40,925 bases of DNA, from IMG/VR virus record IMGVR_UViG_3300010883_000099, positions 1 through 40,925 of that record; one strand, written 5' to 3'. The position numbers were made by a program, and so were the translations under genes. The notes under the pieces were generated by a model. That model saw nothing but the letters and a program-made list of their open reading frames with translations. It was not told the origin of the DNA and searched no databases. Origin of the DNA: a virus. Positions 23,501 through 31,256 of the stretch are shown here, piece after piece; position 1 is the first letter of the stretch; each line of letters starts with the position of its first letter.

Positions 23501-26430
23501 CATACTTGGACAATACTGGACAAATGCGCAATGGATTCCCTCTTCTCCAACCTATACTCGCAGTTGAACCCGGCTTCGACATGACAATAGAACAAACCAT
23601 GACGGGGACTGGGACAGGCTCCGGAGTTAATGATGTTCGCACTGATGGTTGGTGGAAAGACCACTGGGACTTCCTGACAATCAACCGCTTCGTAGCGACA
23701 ACAATTGGATTCACTGACTACGGGCCCGGTGCTAACCCGTGGCAGGAGTTTGGCTGGAGTGGCTGGTCCTTTCCAGCCGACTTGTATCAACCTCTATCGA
23801 CAGTGTTCTTGACATGCTTCAATGATGGTGATACGCTAAACCAACAGAATGCCCCGTGGGGCGCATTTGGCTGGGCCACTCGCTCTAGCCCAACTCTCTG
23901 GATGATTGGTCCACAGTCTGCACTCTCCCATCACGGGCCTCTTCATTGGGGTTTGTCGGAGAACACACACCCGTTCATCACAGACAGAGTGTGGAAGCAA
24001 GTCAACGCTGGTATGGGCTATGATGTCCCGTTGCATTTGTTGAAGCCCGGCGCAGTTAGAGTCCGTGCTAGACCGGGAGGACAGAACTCTTTGGACTTAG
24101 AGATGGAGACTCCATTTCACATCACTGATGTACAACACATCGCTGGGGTGCAAGAGTTCTATGACCGCAATTCACAATCATACGCGAAGGGAGTTGAGCC
24201 AAAGCCAGGAGCAGCAAGACCAGCACTTGGTCAGTTCTATTTGAGAACAAACTTGTGGTCGATGCCATCGGCAAGTACAAAATTGCCAGATGTGGGCAAT
24301 GACGAACTTCGAGGTCCTCGAATATCAGGGAGCGGGTTCATTGCTGAATCACTCGCTAGCGTTTGGAGCGACCACCCGACCGAGCACTTTCATGCTGGTG
24401 CTATGCCAGTACTGCCGGGTAGTGATATTGACTATGCCTACTTGACTACAAACCGTTATCCGATGCCACTGTTGGCAAAGTCAAACGAGATGAACCCACT
24501 TGATGCTATGGTTCAATCCGAGCAACTTCAATCGAGTGTTGATGTTCACGTCCAGAAGTCTGTCCTCCCCGTGTGGGATAGTGGAGGTATTGTGAGTGGA
24601 CGCAAGACAGGAGACTCCGATACACGAACTAACTATTACCGCAACTTCGCAAATGCAAACCCGATGAATATAGCAAGCCCAACTACAAACGACTACTGCC
24701 TTGATTCACAGGGAGTTGGCTATGGGCAACGCATTCTCCGAACACCTGACGGGACACTACACAGATTTGTGATTGAACAATCAGCGGGCTGGGAGAATCT
24801 CGCTGGTGATTGGGATTTGTGTATTCGCCACTACACGAAGCCCGTGTTCTCGGATTTGTTCTGGAACAGACGAGCAGTCACAGCATACTTGCCAGCAGCG
24901 CCAGTGAGGCTAAAAGACGAGATACCTCTCACTTACCTCAATAGTGCTGCTACAAAATTAGCAGGATTTGCAGCGACTTGTGATTCAACTGGACGCATTC
25001 ATTTAGCGATTGAGATTGAGGTGGGAGGAGTGAGGAACTGCTATCATGTATATGCTGACTCTCATCAAGAGTCATACAACCCTGAACCAGTATGGTCTTG
25101 GGATTGGTCGGGAACAATTGGTAAGCAACTCATGGCGGCGGGAAGTGGCACACTTTATTGTTCACAACCAGATATTGCGGTTGATTCAAACGACATACTG
25201 CACGCAACATTCATTTGGCAATTGAATTATTCAACAGGCGACCGGAACAATGTAGTATACTGCAACACTAGAAGCAGTAGTGCTACTTGGACATTTGACG
25301 GAACATTCGGGAACGAGAACCAACAAGTCAACAAGCACGGACTGTTCCCTAACCTGCCTGCTAACCCTGAACGCTGTCTATGGTGTCATGCTCCTCGATT
25401 GCATTTGACCAGTGACAATGTTCCTGTCATCGTGTGGGGTGGCTACGACCAAGAAGCAATAACAGACAGAGCAAACCACGCAGTCTGGGCTAACATGGCT
25501 ACTGTGACTCAATCACAATATACATTTAGCGAGGATGACGGTTGTGTCATTTTGGGTATGCAGGACACCTCATCAAATTGGACTCCCGTAGCAGGTTGGA
25601 AAGGGATTCAGTATTGGGATTCTATTATTGACAATAATGAGATGGTGCATGTTGTAGGTTCGATAAATTATGGACCGGCTGCAGCACCTCTCCCGAAAAT
25701 GGTAATTTATGAGGCACGAACTTTCAGGACAGATTCAACTCCCCGTTCACAGTTCAACATCAATTATGGAGTCGGGCCAAGTATCGTTATCATGGACTGG
25801 TATAGTGGTGCAAGCAGAACACCCGAGCCAAACTGGACACAAATATCCTTGACATGCGACCACAACAATACAATACACGCTGTCGTCTGCATGGAGCATT
25901 ATACAACAAGTCCCGACCAACAAGACACCGCATTTCAAGGTGCTACTGACAGAGCACAAGGACCCAATGACAAGACGGCATATCCATTGGACTATCCCGG
26001 AACTCCAAGCCCTGATGCAAACGCTTATGACAAGTCCGATGAATCGGAGAATGTCGGTTTGTTCGAGCCGTCATCTCCCGGCGCAATAAGCACAGTGCAG
26101 AGTTCACACCTCATCGAATTGTGGTGGCCAGCGTATGAGATTAGCACAACTGCAACAGGAGGAACTAGTGGAGTCCTCCGCTCGCTTAACATGAGGTGGT
26201 TATCAGTTCCCGGCTTGTCGTGGGATAAAGAGTCTGGATGGACGCCCGTGTCAAACGCAGACAGTGGGGCTGGAAGTGAGGATTTCCCGCACTTGTATCC
26301 TCAACTTCGATACCAGAAGCATCACGGCTACAGTTCGGACATGGACTTGACATGGCAAACTGACATGCTAGCAGTCTATCAAACGCAATATAGCGGCTCC
26401 GGTTTGTACTTTTGGAATGGAGGGATTTGA
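20539..26430 (+). CDS. Giant tail/fibre protein with probable C-terminal beta-propeller
   Basis: The 1963-residue protein is the longest gene of the window and is coupled to the previous one (ATG 20539 in TGATG; ATG 20542 also possible). Composition resembles the preceding giant: Gly, Asn, Trp and Tyr rich. Both share IQPSGxxW near their N-terminal parts, hinting at relationship. Between residues ~1405 and ~1785 a motif recurs: TPDGTLHRFV, CDSTGRIHLAI, VDSNDILHATF, LTSDNVPVIVW, IDNNEMVHVVG, CDHNNTIHAVV. Spacing is about 68-75 residues, the pattern of BNR/sialidase-like propeller blades. Such a domain at the tail tip could bind host glycans or S-layer proteins. No catalytic sialidase residues were identified. 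Role as receptor-binding protein is inferred. Confidence 0.65.
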   Translation: MMDVNKTRMKPPTGAGSGLPFTWLFDPLGNWAYSPLTPTSASGTLIQPSGVNWAQKELSNPKGAYFSSSAHNDMALINTQAPRLNIGNGYMYFGQGMAQSSAPYNEDPLEKANYVSNTAATFTSPGKFTAHRDNARPAGSAESPGNYSYHNWMPSVSTPVGDVKFRTTDARVGTLGHCATVCTYSAADISSAGWGRSWGDAHDTVHNVNIGASFITQADATGLGYGTQRTRVGIAGDGLPLYWTLNSDSNTHYSDTTLTGGNPSAALERTATGAVSGASNTLAHFAFMDLDGGASRSTMPIGAPHLGNTVIADSCGLVGWDGLFVATATYANSSDDNATLTGAAGEFGYCSINIIVHTAEPGIRSQDQLAKFSASKFMIPHGDMMATNCGMLQGASRSANWDNATTLMSGITVLNATATGYLAGRTITTPGAYTEGAYYTQRSAAASEPGEITRIVGEAGVQKGTAWGGCASIDLMWAADKYPTQVRVVPSLLGKDASGSGIVDYHVLVSLATSPAPIVGGLNAAFSGDPVQRNNPAPSTLHRNVDMNGENCEIWHGVFRINPTYEAGSSTGLNAGVLKQTTAWGLHQVTPFRPLANAGWVNVPQMCSAIESGGPHQRGGIAHLWDSDAYSGELFVGADIAVPGDIHADSPSGTDSNGFNLFGAFGSGQNYNTGIEAGIGIPRQQQLMVFRYSPRTDPWHPGSKQTTPTTNKLGEWLAANAPTLTDKDAVFNASVHHVAHTVTDINLLGSRGWEIHDWVFPSGELLPYMGTGLPTIHCASLRIVDDGRMLMATIQRDYVKDAGTIPQLDIGWPYNPDIMFDVLPPGYYTDASGVVQPFGTGSSYNRDDGAGNAFVPQAGTYLTGATTPSLTQADPLSFSGMDTVFGYTPPWNKTKSDTHARSLVLMFTEAKAQHDGTCARGRAMFDVDYIREAGAWNVIQSWTGDDTWWSGSQIAYWYPESGQRAIPITYGSYPECRLSYAHLPRCLPYLDNTGQMRNGFPLLQPILAVEPGFDMTIEQTMTGTGTGSGVNDVRTDGWWKDHWDFLTINRFVATTIGFTDYGPGANPWQEFGWSGWSFPADLYQPLSTVFLTCFNDGDTLNQQNAPWGAFGWATRSSPTLWMIGPQSALSHHGPLHWGLSENTHPFITDRVWKQVNAGMGYDVPLHLLKPGAVRVRARPGGQNSLDLEMETPFHITDVQHIAGVQEFYDRNSQSYAKGVEPKPGAARPALGQFYLRTNLWSMPSASTKLPDVGNDELRGPRISGSGFIAESLASVWSDHPTEHFHAGAMPVLPGSDIDYAYLTTNRYPMPLLAKSNEMNPLDAMVQSEQLQSSVDVHVQKSVLPVWDSGGIVSGRKTGDSDTRTNYYRNFANANPMNIASPTTNDYCLDSQGVGYGQRILRTPDGTLHRFVIEQSAGWENLAGDWDLCIRHYTKPVFSDLFWNRRAVTAYLPAAPVRLKDEIPLTYLNSAATKLAGFAATCDSTGRIHLAIEIEVGGVRNCYHVYADSHQESYNPEPVWSWDWSGTIGKQLMAAGSGTLYCSQPDIAVDSNDILHATFIWQLNYSTGDRNNVVYCNTRSSSATWTFDGTFGNENQQVNKHGLFPNLPANPERCLWCHAPRLHLTSDNVPVIVWGGYDQEAITDRANHAVWANMATVTQSQYTFSEDDGCVILGMQDTSSNWTPVAGWKGIQYWDSIIDNNEMVHVVGSINYGPAAAPLPKMVIYEARTFRTDSTPRSQFNINYGVGPSIVIMDWYSGASRTPEPNWTQISLTCDHNNTIHAVVCMEHYTTSPDQQDTAFQGATDRAQGPNDKTAYPLDYPGTPSPDANAYDKSDESENVGLFEPSSPGAISTVQSSHLIELWWPAYEISTTATGGTSGVLRSLNMRWLSVPGLSWDKESGWTPVSNADSGAGSEDFPHLYPQLRYQKHHGYSSDMDLTWQTDMLAVYQTQYSGSGLYFWNGGI

Positions 26431-27101
26431 TGAGTTACTCGAAGTCAAACCAGACGAAGTTGCGCGAGTTCCCCAACACATACACTCAACCGGCAGAGCC
26501 AGTTGCCCCAGACCCTACTACATTCACATTAGACCCCGAACAAGTAACTGTATACATTCTCCCGTACACTTTGACTGGCGGTGCTCCATCCGGAGGAACA
26601 TACAGTGGGGCTGGTGTTAGTGGTGGAACGTTCAGTCCTCTTGTGGCTGGGATTGGAGCACATGTTATTACATACACTGCCAACGGCGATGCTGCTACTG
26701 ACACATTGACAGTAACTATCGGGGGCATTATCCCTAATCATCTCGGCGTCACTTTTTGGCCGGGAGTAGCGAATGAGATTCCTCCTGATACAACAGAGAA
26801 TGGATGGCCAGGAGTCGCTGTTGGATTGTGGACTATCGCCGCGACTGGGGACCCCGGATATGCATTCGCTGAATATGCCGCTTACAGAGAGACTTCAATG
26901 TCATTAACCATGATTGTCTGTTCCGGTCCTAGTCCAGTAGACACCTCTTCACCTACACCCAACATGCTAGTGTTCTGCAGGAGTGTTAGCGACCCTACTG
27001 ACTTTGCCAGTTTGATGCTTGACCTCATCACTATTACTGGAGCCGCCTCGCCAATATACTACAACTGGAGTGACGCTGGCCAACAGTGGGAGTTGCAATA
27101 A
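26430..27101 (+). CDS. Ig-like tail-associated protein
   Basis: ATG 26430 overlaps the upstream stop (TGATG) and is preferred to the in-frame ATG 26412. The 223-residue product has an N-terminal linker rich in Pro and an Ig-like/bacterial surface repeat at residues ~45-100: LTGGAPSGGTYSGAGVSGGTFSP, then AGIGAHVITYTANG. This GG-x-P-x-GGTYSG...AGxGxHxITYT pattern is common in adhesin repeats of marine microbes. The rest is Gly/Pro/Trp rich with an unassigned fold. It may be an attachment protein at the tail tip, and horizontal exchange of the Ig-like repeat is plausible. Confidence 0.6.
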   Translation: MSYSKSNQTKLREFPNTYTQPAEPVAPDPTTFTLDPEQVTVYILPYTLTGGAPSGGTYSGAGVSGGTFSPLVAGIGAHVITYTANGDAATDTLTVTIGGIIPNHLGVTFWPGVANEIPPDTTENGWPGVAVGLWTIAATGDPGYAFAEYAAYRETSMSLTMIVCSGPSPVDTSSPTPNMLVFCRSVSDPTDFASLMLDLITITGAASPIYYNWSDAGQQWELQ

Positions 27102-28906
27102 TGACGGATGAGATAGAGCGGTATCATCGGCTGTTAAGAGCACCGCCAGAGGACATAAATGTCATTGAACTGCCAGACAAACTTAGGACTTACGCTGAAG
27201 AACTTGGACGCGACCCTCGCAGACCCAAGACCGCAATTGCGAGAATGGTGAGCCGTCTATGGCACAGAACGAGAATGGCGACAGCAGGTGATGATGGAGA
27301 CACGTTGGCTCTCAATGTTGATGACAAAGAGTATCTAATTCGGCCCAATTACTATCCCAGTGATTTTGGAATTGGGTTCGTCCCAACACCAGAAGAAGTT
27401 GGGGCAACAACGATGAATGACAACAGACTAATTCATATTGCGTGCTATACCTCTCTAAGTGTTCCCAGACCCTTCGACCCGCATTTTCACGGGAGCATCG
27501 GGGGAGTGTCTCAAGGATTTGGATTCAACTATGCGGACGAATCAATGTGGCCGGGCAAGAATGACATTATCCAACGGAGAGGCGGAGGCCCGAGAGGTGG
27601 GTTCGCATTCACTACTGGGCCGACAGAGGGGAACTATCCAACAGGTGTACTGCCACAGACGACTTTCAATCTCGGGGAACTTGGGTTCAGTAACGGTGGC
27701 TGGTATCCTGAGGGAATTACTTACACTAACCGACCGAGACAATTGCGCTTAACTGGTTTGCGCAATGGATGGCATCACAGAGTTATGTTCGCTAGAAGTC
27801 GCAAGGTCATGTTCAGGAACCTGTATGGACCAATTTCAACTGATAGCGCCACTCCCAAAAGCCCACTAGTGACAATCAATGGCAACAACTTAGTCGAAGG
27901 AGTAAAACAGATTTCACTTCATAGAAGGCTCAATTCACCTTCAAGGTGCACAGTTGAGATTTCATCATCATACGGCGAGAGGTCTGGGAGGTTCAAGCAA
28001 TTCGACACAGTACAGGTTCGATTGGCTCCTAAGAATTGGGCTGATTCGCCATTGGTGTTTACTGGATTCGTGAGTGACATTCAGGACACCGATTCGGCAA
28101 TTACACTTACCTGTTATGATACACTTCAATACCTTACGTATGAGACATTGACTACTGAACCAGTATATCCAGACGAGGATGCTGCTGCAACAATTCGAGC
28201 AATTGTTGGAGCATCAAACTATGCGATTCCAGTTTACAACATTTTGTCCTCCGCCAGAATGAAATTGCCGAGCACTCTGACCCTGAATGGTAAAACTCGA
28301 TTGGCCGCAATCCAAATCATACTTGAAATAATCAACGCATCTGCCAGACAAATGCGACTTCGTGTTGATGAAAACGGGCGACTTCAGTTAGAAGTATTCG
28401 AGGACACTGAAACAGCAGTCGCTCCAGTAATTGGAGGCTACTGGCCACGAGAGGACAAACCGACCGACATAATTGTGAAAAAAGTCACAGAAGCATCTGG
28501 CGGTCAGACACAATTCAACGTTGCTATTGTGAACAATGAAGGTGATGAGATTGTAGGACAATATCCTCTACTGACGGCATCCAATTATCCAAGTAAACCC
28601 ATCGTGAGGAAGTTCCTCGAAAAGGGTATAACAACCAAGCAAGACGCAGAGTTATTGGCCCATCAATACGTCAACTCTCAATACGACAATGAGCGCTCAT
28701 GGACAGTGAATGCACTCCCCAATAGATTCGACATTTATCCCGGTGATGTAGCAACCTTCTATACGCTGTCAGCAGGACTAAGTGGAAAGTTCAGGGTGTT
28801 TGACGTGAAGTATACCTACTCTGTTAGTTCGCTGACCGTGACCCTATCAATCGGCAAACCTCGCCGCAATTTGCTATCGGCGCTCAAATACACAACAAGT
28901 AACTAA
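27101..28906 (+). CDS. Baseplate hub-like tail protein
   Basis: ATG 27101 shares one base with the preceding stop (TAATG). The 601-residue protein has a poorly recognised N-terminal third. From residue ~255 onward it resembles hub proteins of the gp27/XkdQ/gpD type: a TVEISSSYGERSGRFKQFDTVQVRL barrel strand pair, LVFTGFVSDIQDTDSAITLTCYDTLQYL, a helical insertion with YPDEDAAATIRAIVG, and a second barrel with LLAHQYVNSQYDNERSWTVNALP and DIYPGDVATFYTLS. Such hubs form the closed end of the tail tube. It is the last gene of the 16-kb tail operon and is followed by a hairpin. Confidence 0.65.
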   Translation: MTDEIERYHRLLRAPPEDINVIELPDKLRTYAEELGRDPRRPKTAIARMVSRLWHRTRMATAGDDGDTLALNVDDKEYLIRPNYYPSDFGIGFVPTPEEVGATTMNDNRLIHIACYTSLSVPRPFDPHFHGSIGGVSQGFGFNYADESMWPGKNDIIQRRGGGPRGGFAFTTGPTEGNYPTGVLPQTTFNLGELGFSNGGWYPEGITYTNRPRQLRLTGLRNGWHHRVMFARSRKVMFRNLYGPISTDSATPKSPLVTINGNNLVEGVKQISLHRRLNSPSRCTVEISSSYGERSGRFKQFDTVQVRLAPKNWADSPLVFTGFVSDIQDTDSAITLTCYDTLQYLTYETLTTEPVYPDEDAAATIRAIVGASNYAIPVYNILSSARMKLPSTLTLNGKTRLAAIQIILEIINASARQMRLRVDENGRLQLEVFEDTETAVAPVIGGYWPREDKPTDIIVKKVTEASGGQTQFNVAIVNNEGDEIVGQYPLLTASNYPSKPIVRKFLEKGITTKQDAELLAHQYVNSQYDNERSWTVNALPNRFDIYPGDVATFYTLSAGLSGKFRVFDVKYTYSVSSLTVTLSIGKPRRNLLSALKYTTSN

Positions 28907-28933
28907 TCCTTCTGGTGTGGTCCTTAGGGAGAG

Positions 28934-28959
28934 ATACAGTTTGGGCGGGCAAACTGTGT
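28934..28959 (+). other. Inverted repeat / hairpin at the end of the tail operon
   Basis: ACAGTTTG (28936-28943) and CAAACTGT (28950-28957) form an 8-bp perfect stem, extendable to 10 bp with one G-U pair, around the 6-base loop GGCGGG. It lies 28 bases after the hub stop in the 156-base gap before the replication module. No U-rich run follows, so it is not a classical terminator; it may mark a transcript end, a processing site or a regulatory element. Confidence 0.5.
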
Positions 28960-29018
28960 GTGTGTTCGACAATCAACCGGCTACGTTAATTCAATAGGAT
29001 GACATAGTAGTCATAGTG

Positions 29019-29030
29019 TTCATATACTGG
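29019..29030 (+). promoter_or_regulatory. TATA promoter (TTCATATACTGG), start of the replication region
   Basis: TTCATATACTGG lies 44 nt before ATG 29063, the same distance as for the genes at 10751 and 11012. AGTAG upstream of TATA (29006-29010) also resembles those two promoters. A short leader with GGCGGAG (29053-29059) as a weak Shine-Dalgarno is implied. Confidence 0.75.
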
Positions 29031-29062
29031 AACCCTCTAAGGTAATACAGAGGCGGAGAAGA

Positions 29063-29428
29063 ATGACAGAACAGATAATTGAAGAGACAGGATACACACT
29101 GAAATACGGTGGCAAGGATGATGAATGGGACGGATGTTATCGTGGCTTTTACATCTTCTCCGATTGGACACAAACCGCAATTCACATGGGGAGCGGACGA
29201 CCAGATTCATGGGTTGGACTTGACGCTAAGGGCACAATCGGCGCAGAAGGTCATTGGTTTCACGGGTCAGAAAAGTGGAGTCAATCCGCCAAAATGTACG
29301 GACGTTTCATTGGCGACACAGAGCGACTAATCAAACAGATGGAATCCAACCTTGAAGAATCCGACTTGGATGATGAGACGAAAGCAACAGTCAAAGAGAT
29401 TTGGACAACGCGTGGTCAGTATCAGTGA
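29063..29428 (+). CDS. Hypothetical protein (121 aa)
   Basis: The gene has its own TATA promoter and a short leader with GGCGGAG. The first ~75 residues are aromatic and probably beta (YTLKYGGKDDEWDGCYRGFYIFSDW, TAIHMGSGRPDSWVGLD). The C-terminal ~50 are helical and acidic (RLIKQMESNLEESDLDDETK). I recognise no family. It stands first in the replication region, so it may be an early protein. Confidence 0.65.
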   Translation: MTEQIIEETGYTLKYGGKDDEWDGCYRGFYIFSDWTQTAIHMGSGRPDSWVGLDAKGTIGAEGHWFHGSEKWSQSAKMYGRFIGDTERLIKQMESNLEESDLDDETKATVKEIWTTRGQYQ

Positions 29429-29431
29429 ATC

Positions 29432-29445
29432 CTTAAGAGGGTGGG
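29432..29445 (+). promoter_or_regulatory. CTTAAGAG-class promoter before the XPD-like helicase
   Basis: CTTAAGAGGGTGGG begins 30 nt before ATG 29462 and matches 13 of 14 bases of the element before the glycosyltransferase (11269-11282). The placement indicates a leaderless start and argues against the in-frame GTG at 29441. Confidence 0.5.
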
Positions 29446-29461
29446 TCGCTGGGGTCTAGGC

Positions 29462-31186
29462 ATGGCGCTGGTGAGAATCAATATCCCATCACGTGCAACC
29501 TTGCCAGACTTGTGGGATGAAATAGAGGAGCATTTTCCTCATCCATCCCCCCGTCCGGGTCAACGCGAGGCGCTTAGCGTCATACGCTGGGGTCTGCAGA
29601 ATGATGAGTTCGACAACATTGTGATTCAGGCACCGACTGGAATCGGCAAATCCGCTATCGGCATGACACTCCAGTCCATGTTCAATGAGGCGTATGTTCT
29701 AACTCCAACACTGGGACTGACGGAGCAATACCGCAGGGACTTCGGACACATCATGGCTGAAGTGAAGGGCCGCTCAAACTTCCCGTGTTGGATTCAATCA
29801 GGAACTGCTGATGGTGCTCCGTGCTATCGCACAAAGGGTAACTGTGCGCATGTCAAAGAGGATGACCCGTGCCCATACTACGCACAGCGATATGAAGCCG
29901 AGAAGCATCGACTGGTCTTGTCTAATCCATCATACATGTTTAGGGTGCAACAGGGGAGCGAATGCTTCGGCCAACGAGATGTAGCAATCATTGACGAGGC
30001 TCACAAGGTTGAGACGTTTTTCCTCAACTTGATGGATATTGTCATCAGTACTGTGGACTGGCAACTGGTCAATGGTGGAGGCAGCAGTCTGCCATTTCAC
30101 TATCACCCACACGATTGGCCAGAGGACATCACTAAGTTGCACGATGGAGCAAAGCGAGGTTTGGAGTTGGCTGTTGATGATGACGACGACCGCAAAATCA
30201 AACAGTTCCGCACCTTAGCGTCTAAGACAGCGACTTTAGTTCAGTTGTTGCAAGACCCTGATAACTGTGTTTGTGAATCGAATGCAACTCAAGCACAATT
30301 CAAACCGATTCGCGTTAGCCAGTTTGTTCCAGATTACCTCGACTTGTTGGCTCGCAAGAGGGTGTTCATGTCTGCTACAATTCTCGATGTTGATACATTT
30401 GTGAAGAACATCGGGATTGAGGACCAGAATACTCTGTATGTCAACATCACTAAGTCCCCGTTCCCGCCGGACAATTTCAACGTGTACTACTCACCGTGTG
30501 GTCCGATGTCATACGGACGCAGGAAGCACACAATCCCGAAGCAAGTCACAGCAATTGCTGCCATCATCAATCACTACTCCGACAAGCGAGGCATCATTCT
30601 CCCTCACACGCATGCTATCAGGAGAGAGATTGTGCAAGGTCTGGAGGATGCAGGACTTGGTGATAGAATAATGACTCACGGCGAGGATTCAAGGAGTCGC
30701 ATGATTGCTGTTGAGAAGTTTTGCACTGAACTGCACAAACCCTGGGTCCTTGTCTCAACGTATGTTGGCGAGGGATTCGACTTCAAAGGTGATATGGCAG
30801 AGTTCCTCATCGTCTGCAAAATACCATACTTGTACACACCCGACCCTCAAATCCGGCAACGGATGGAACAGGATGAACACTCATGGAGAGACAAACACGA
30901 GGGAACTCCCGAGTGCCCGTATGAGCCGCCGAGCAAGTACACTAACGGGATGTGTGGCTCATTCATGTGCCCACAGCCGTGTCAAAGTTGGGCAAAACTC
31001 CAGACGACAACTAGGCTAGTCCAGATGATGGGGCGTATTGTGCGCACGCCGGATGATGTAGGCCACATGTTTATTCTTGATAGGGCATGGGACCGATTCT
31101 TGAAGAATCACGGGAGTCTTTTGCCCCTGTGGTTCAAGAACGGGCTCAAGGGTCCGCCGAATTGGTTGAAAAAGCATTTACCTTAA
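29462..31186 (+). CDS. XPD/Rad3-like superfamily 2 helicase with Fe-S type cysteines
   Basis: I chose ATG 29462 from promoter spacing. The 574-residue protein has all main SF2 motifs: Walker A APTGIGKSA (residues 57-65), Ia TPTLGLTEQY, DEAH box IIDEAH (~176-181), motif III MSATIL, motif V VSTYVGEGFDF, and motif VI QMMGRIVRTPDD (~521-532). Between Walker A and DEAH, cysteines C109, C121, C128 and C137 sit as in the 4Fe-4S domain of XPD/Rad3/DinG helicases, which unwind 5' to 3'. A second four-Cys group (C485, C498, C503, C507) lies between motifs V and VI, which is not usual in the family. Probable role: unwinding during viral DNA replication or repair. Confidence 0.87.
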   Translation: MALVRINIPSRATLPDLWDEIEEHFPHPSPRPGQREALSVIRWGLQNDEFDNIVIQAPTGIGKSAIGMTLQSMFNEAYVLTPTLGLTEQYRRDFGHIMAEVKGRSNFPCWIQSGTADGAPCYRTKGNCAHVKEDDPCPYYAQRYEAEKHRLVLSNPSYMFRVQQGSECFGQRDVAIIDEAHKVETFFLNLMDIVISTVDWQLVNGGGSSLPFHYHPHDWPEDITKLHDGAKRGLELAVDDDDDRKIKQFRTLASKTATLVQLLQDPDNCVCESNATQAQFKPIRVSQFVPDYLDLLARKRVFMSATILDVDTFVKNIGIEDQNTLYVNITKSPFPPDNFNVYYSPCGPMSYGRRKHTIPKQVTAIAAIINHYSDKRGIILPHTHAIRREIVQGLEDAGLGDRIMTHGEDSRSRMIAVEKFCTELHKPWVLVSTYVGEGFDFKGDMAEFLIVCKIPYLYTPDPQIRQRMEQDEHSWRDKHEGTPECPYEPPSKYTNGMCGSFMCPQPCQSWAKLQTTTRLVQMMGRIVRTPDDVGHMFILDRAWDRFLKNHGSLLPLWFKNGLKGPPNWLKKHLP

Positions 31187-31226
31187 AATGCACAACCACA
31201 CTATATCAGGTCGCCTATTAGGAGTG

Positions 31227-31247
31227 TTCATATACTGCGGCAGTATA
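31227..31247 (+). promoter_or_regulatory. TATA promoter overlapped by a perfect palindrome (candidate operator)
   Basis: TTCATATACTG (31227-31237) begins 30 nt before ATG 31257. TATACTGC (31231-31238) and GCAGTATA (31240-31247) form a perfect 8+1+8 inverted repeat that covers part of the TATA box. A dimeric repressor bound there would block TBP. The TATA box lies inside the longer ORF that could start at 31188, which is why ATG 31257 is the better start. Confidence 0.7.
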
Positions 31248-31256
31248 GGGTTAGTC

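Noticed and set aside
31188-31256. Longer N-terminus of the 385-residue Cys-motif protein from ATG 31188
   Set aside because: The TATA box and palindrome lie inside this extension, and the extra residues look like neither a domain nor a signal peptide that fits the rest.
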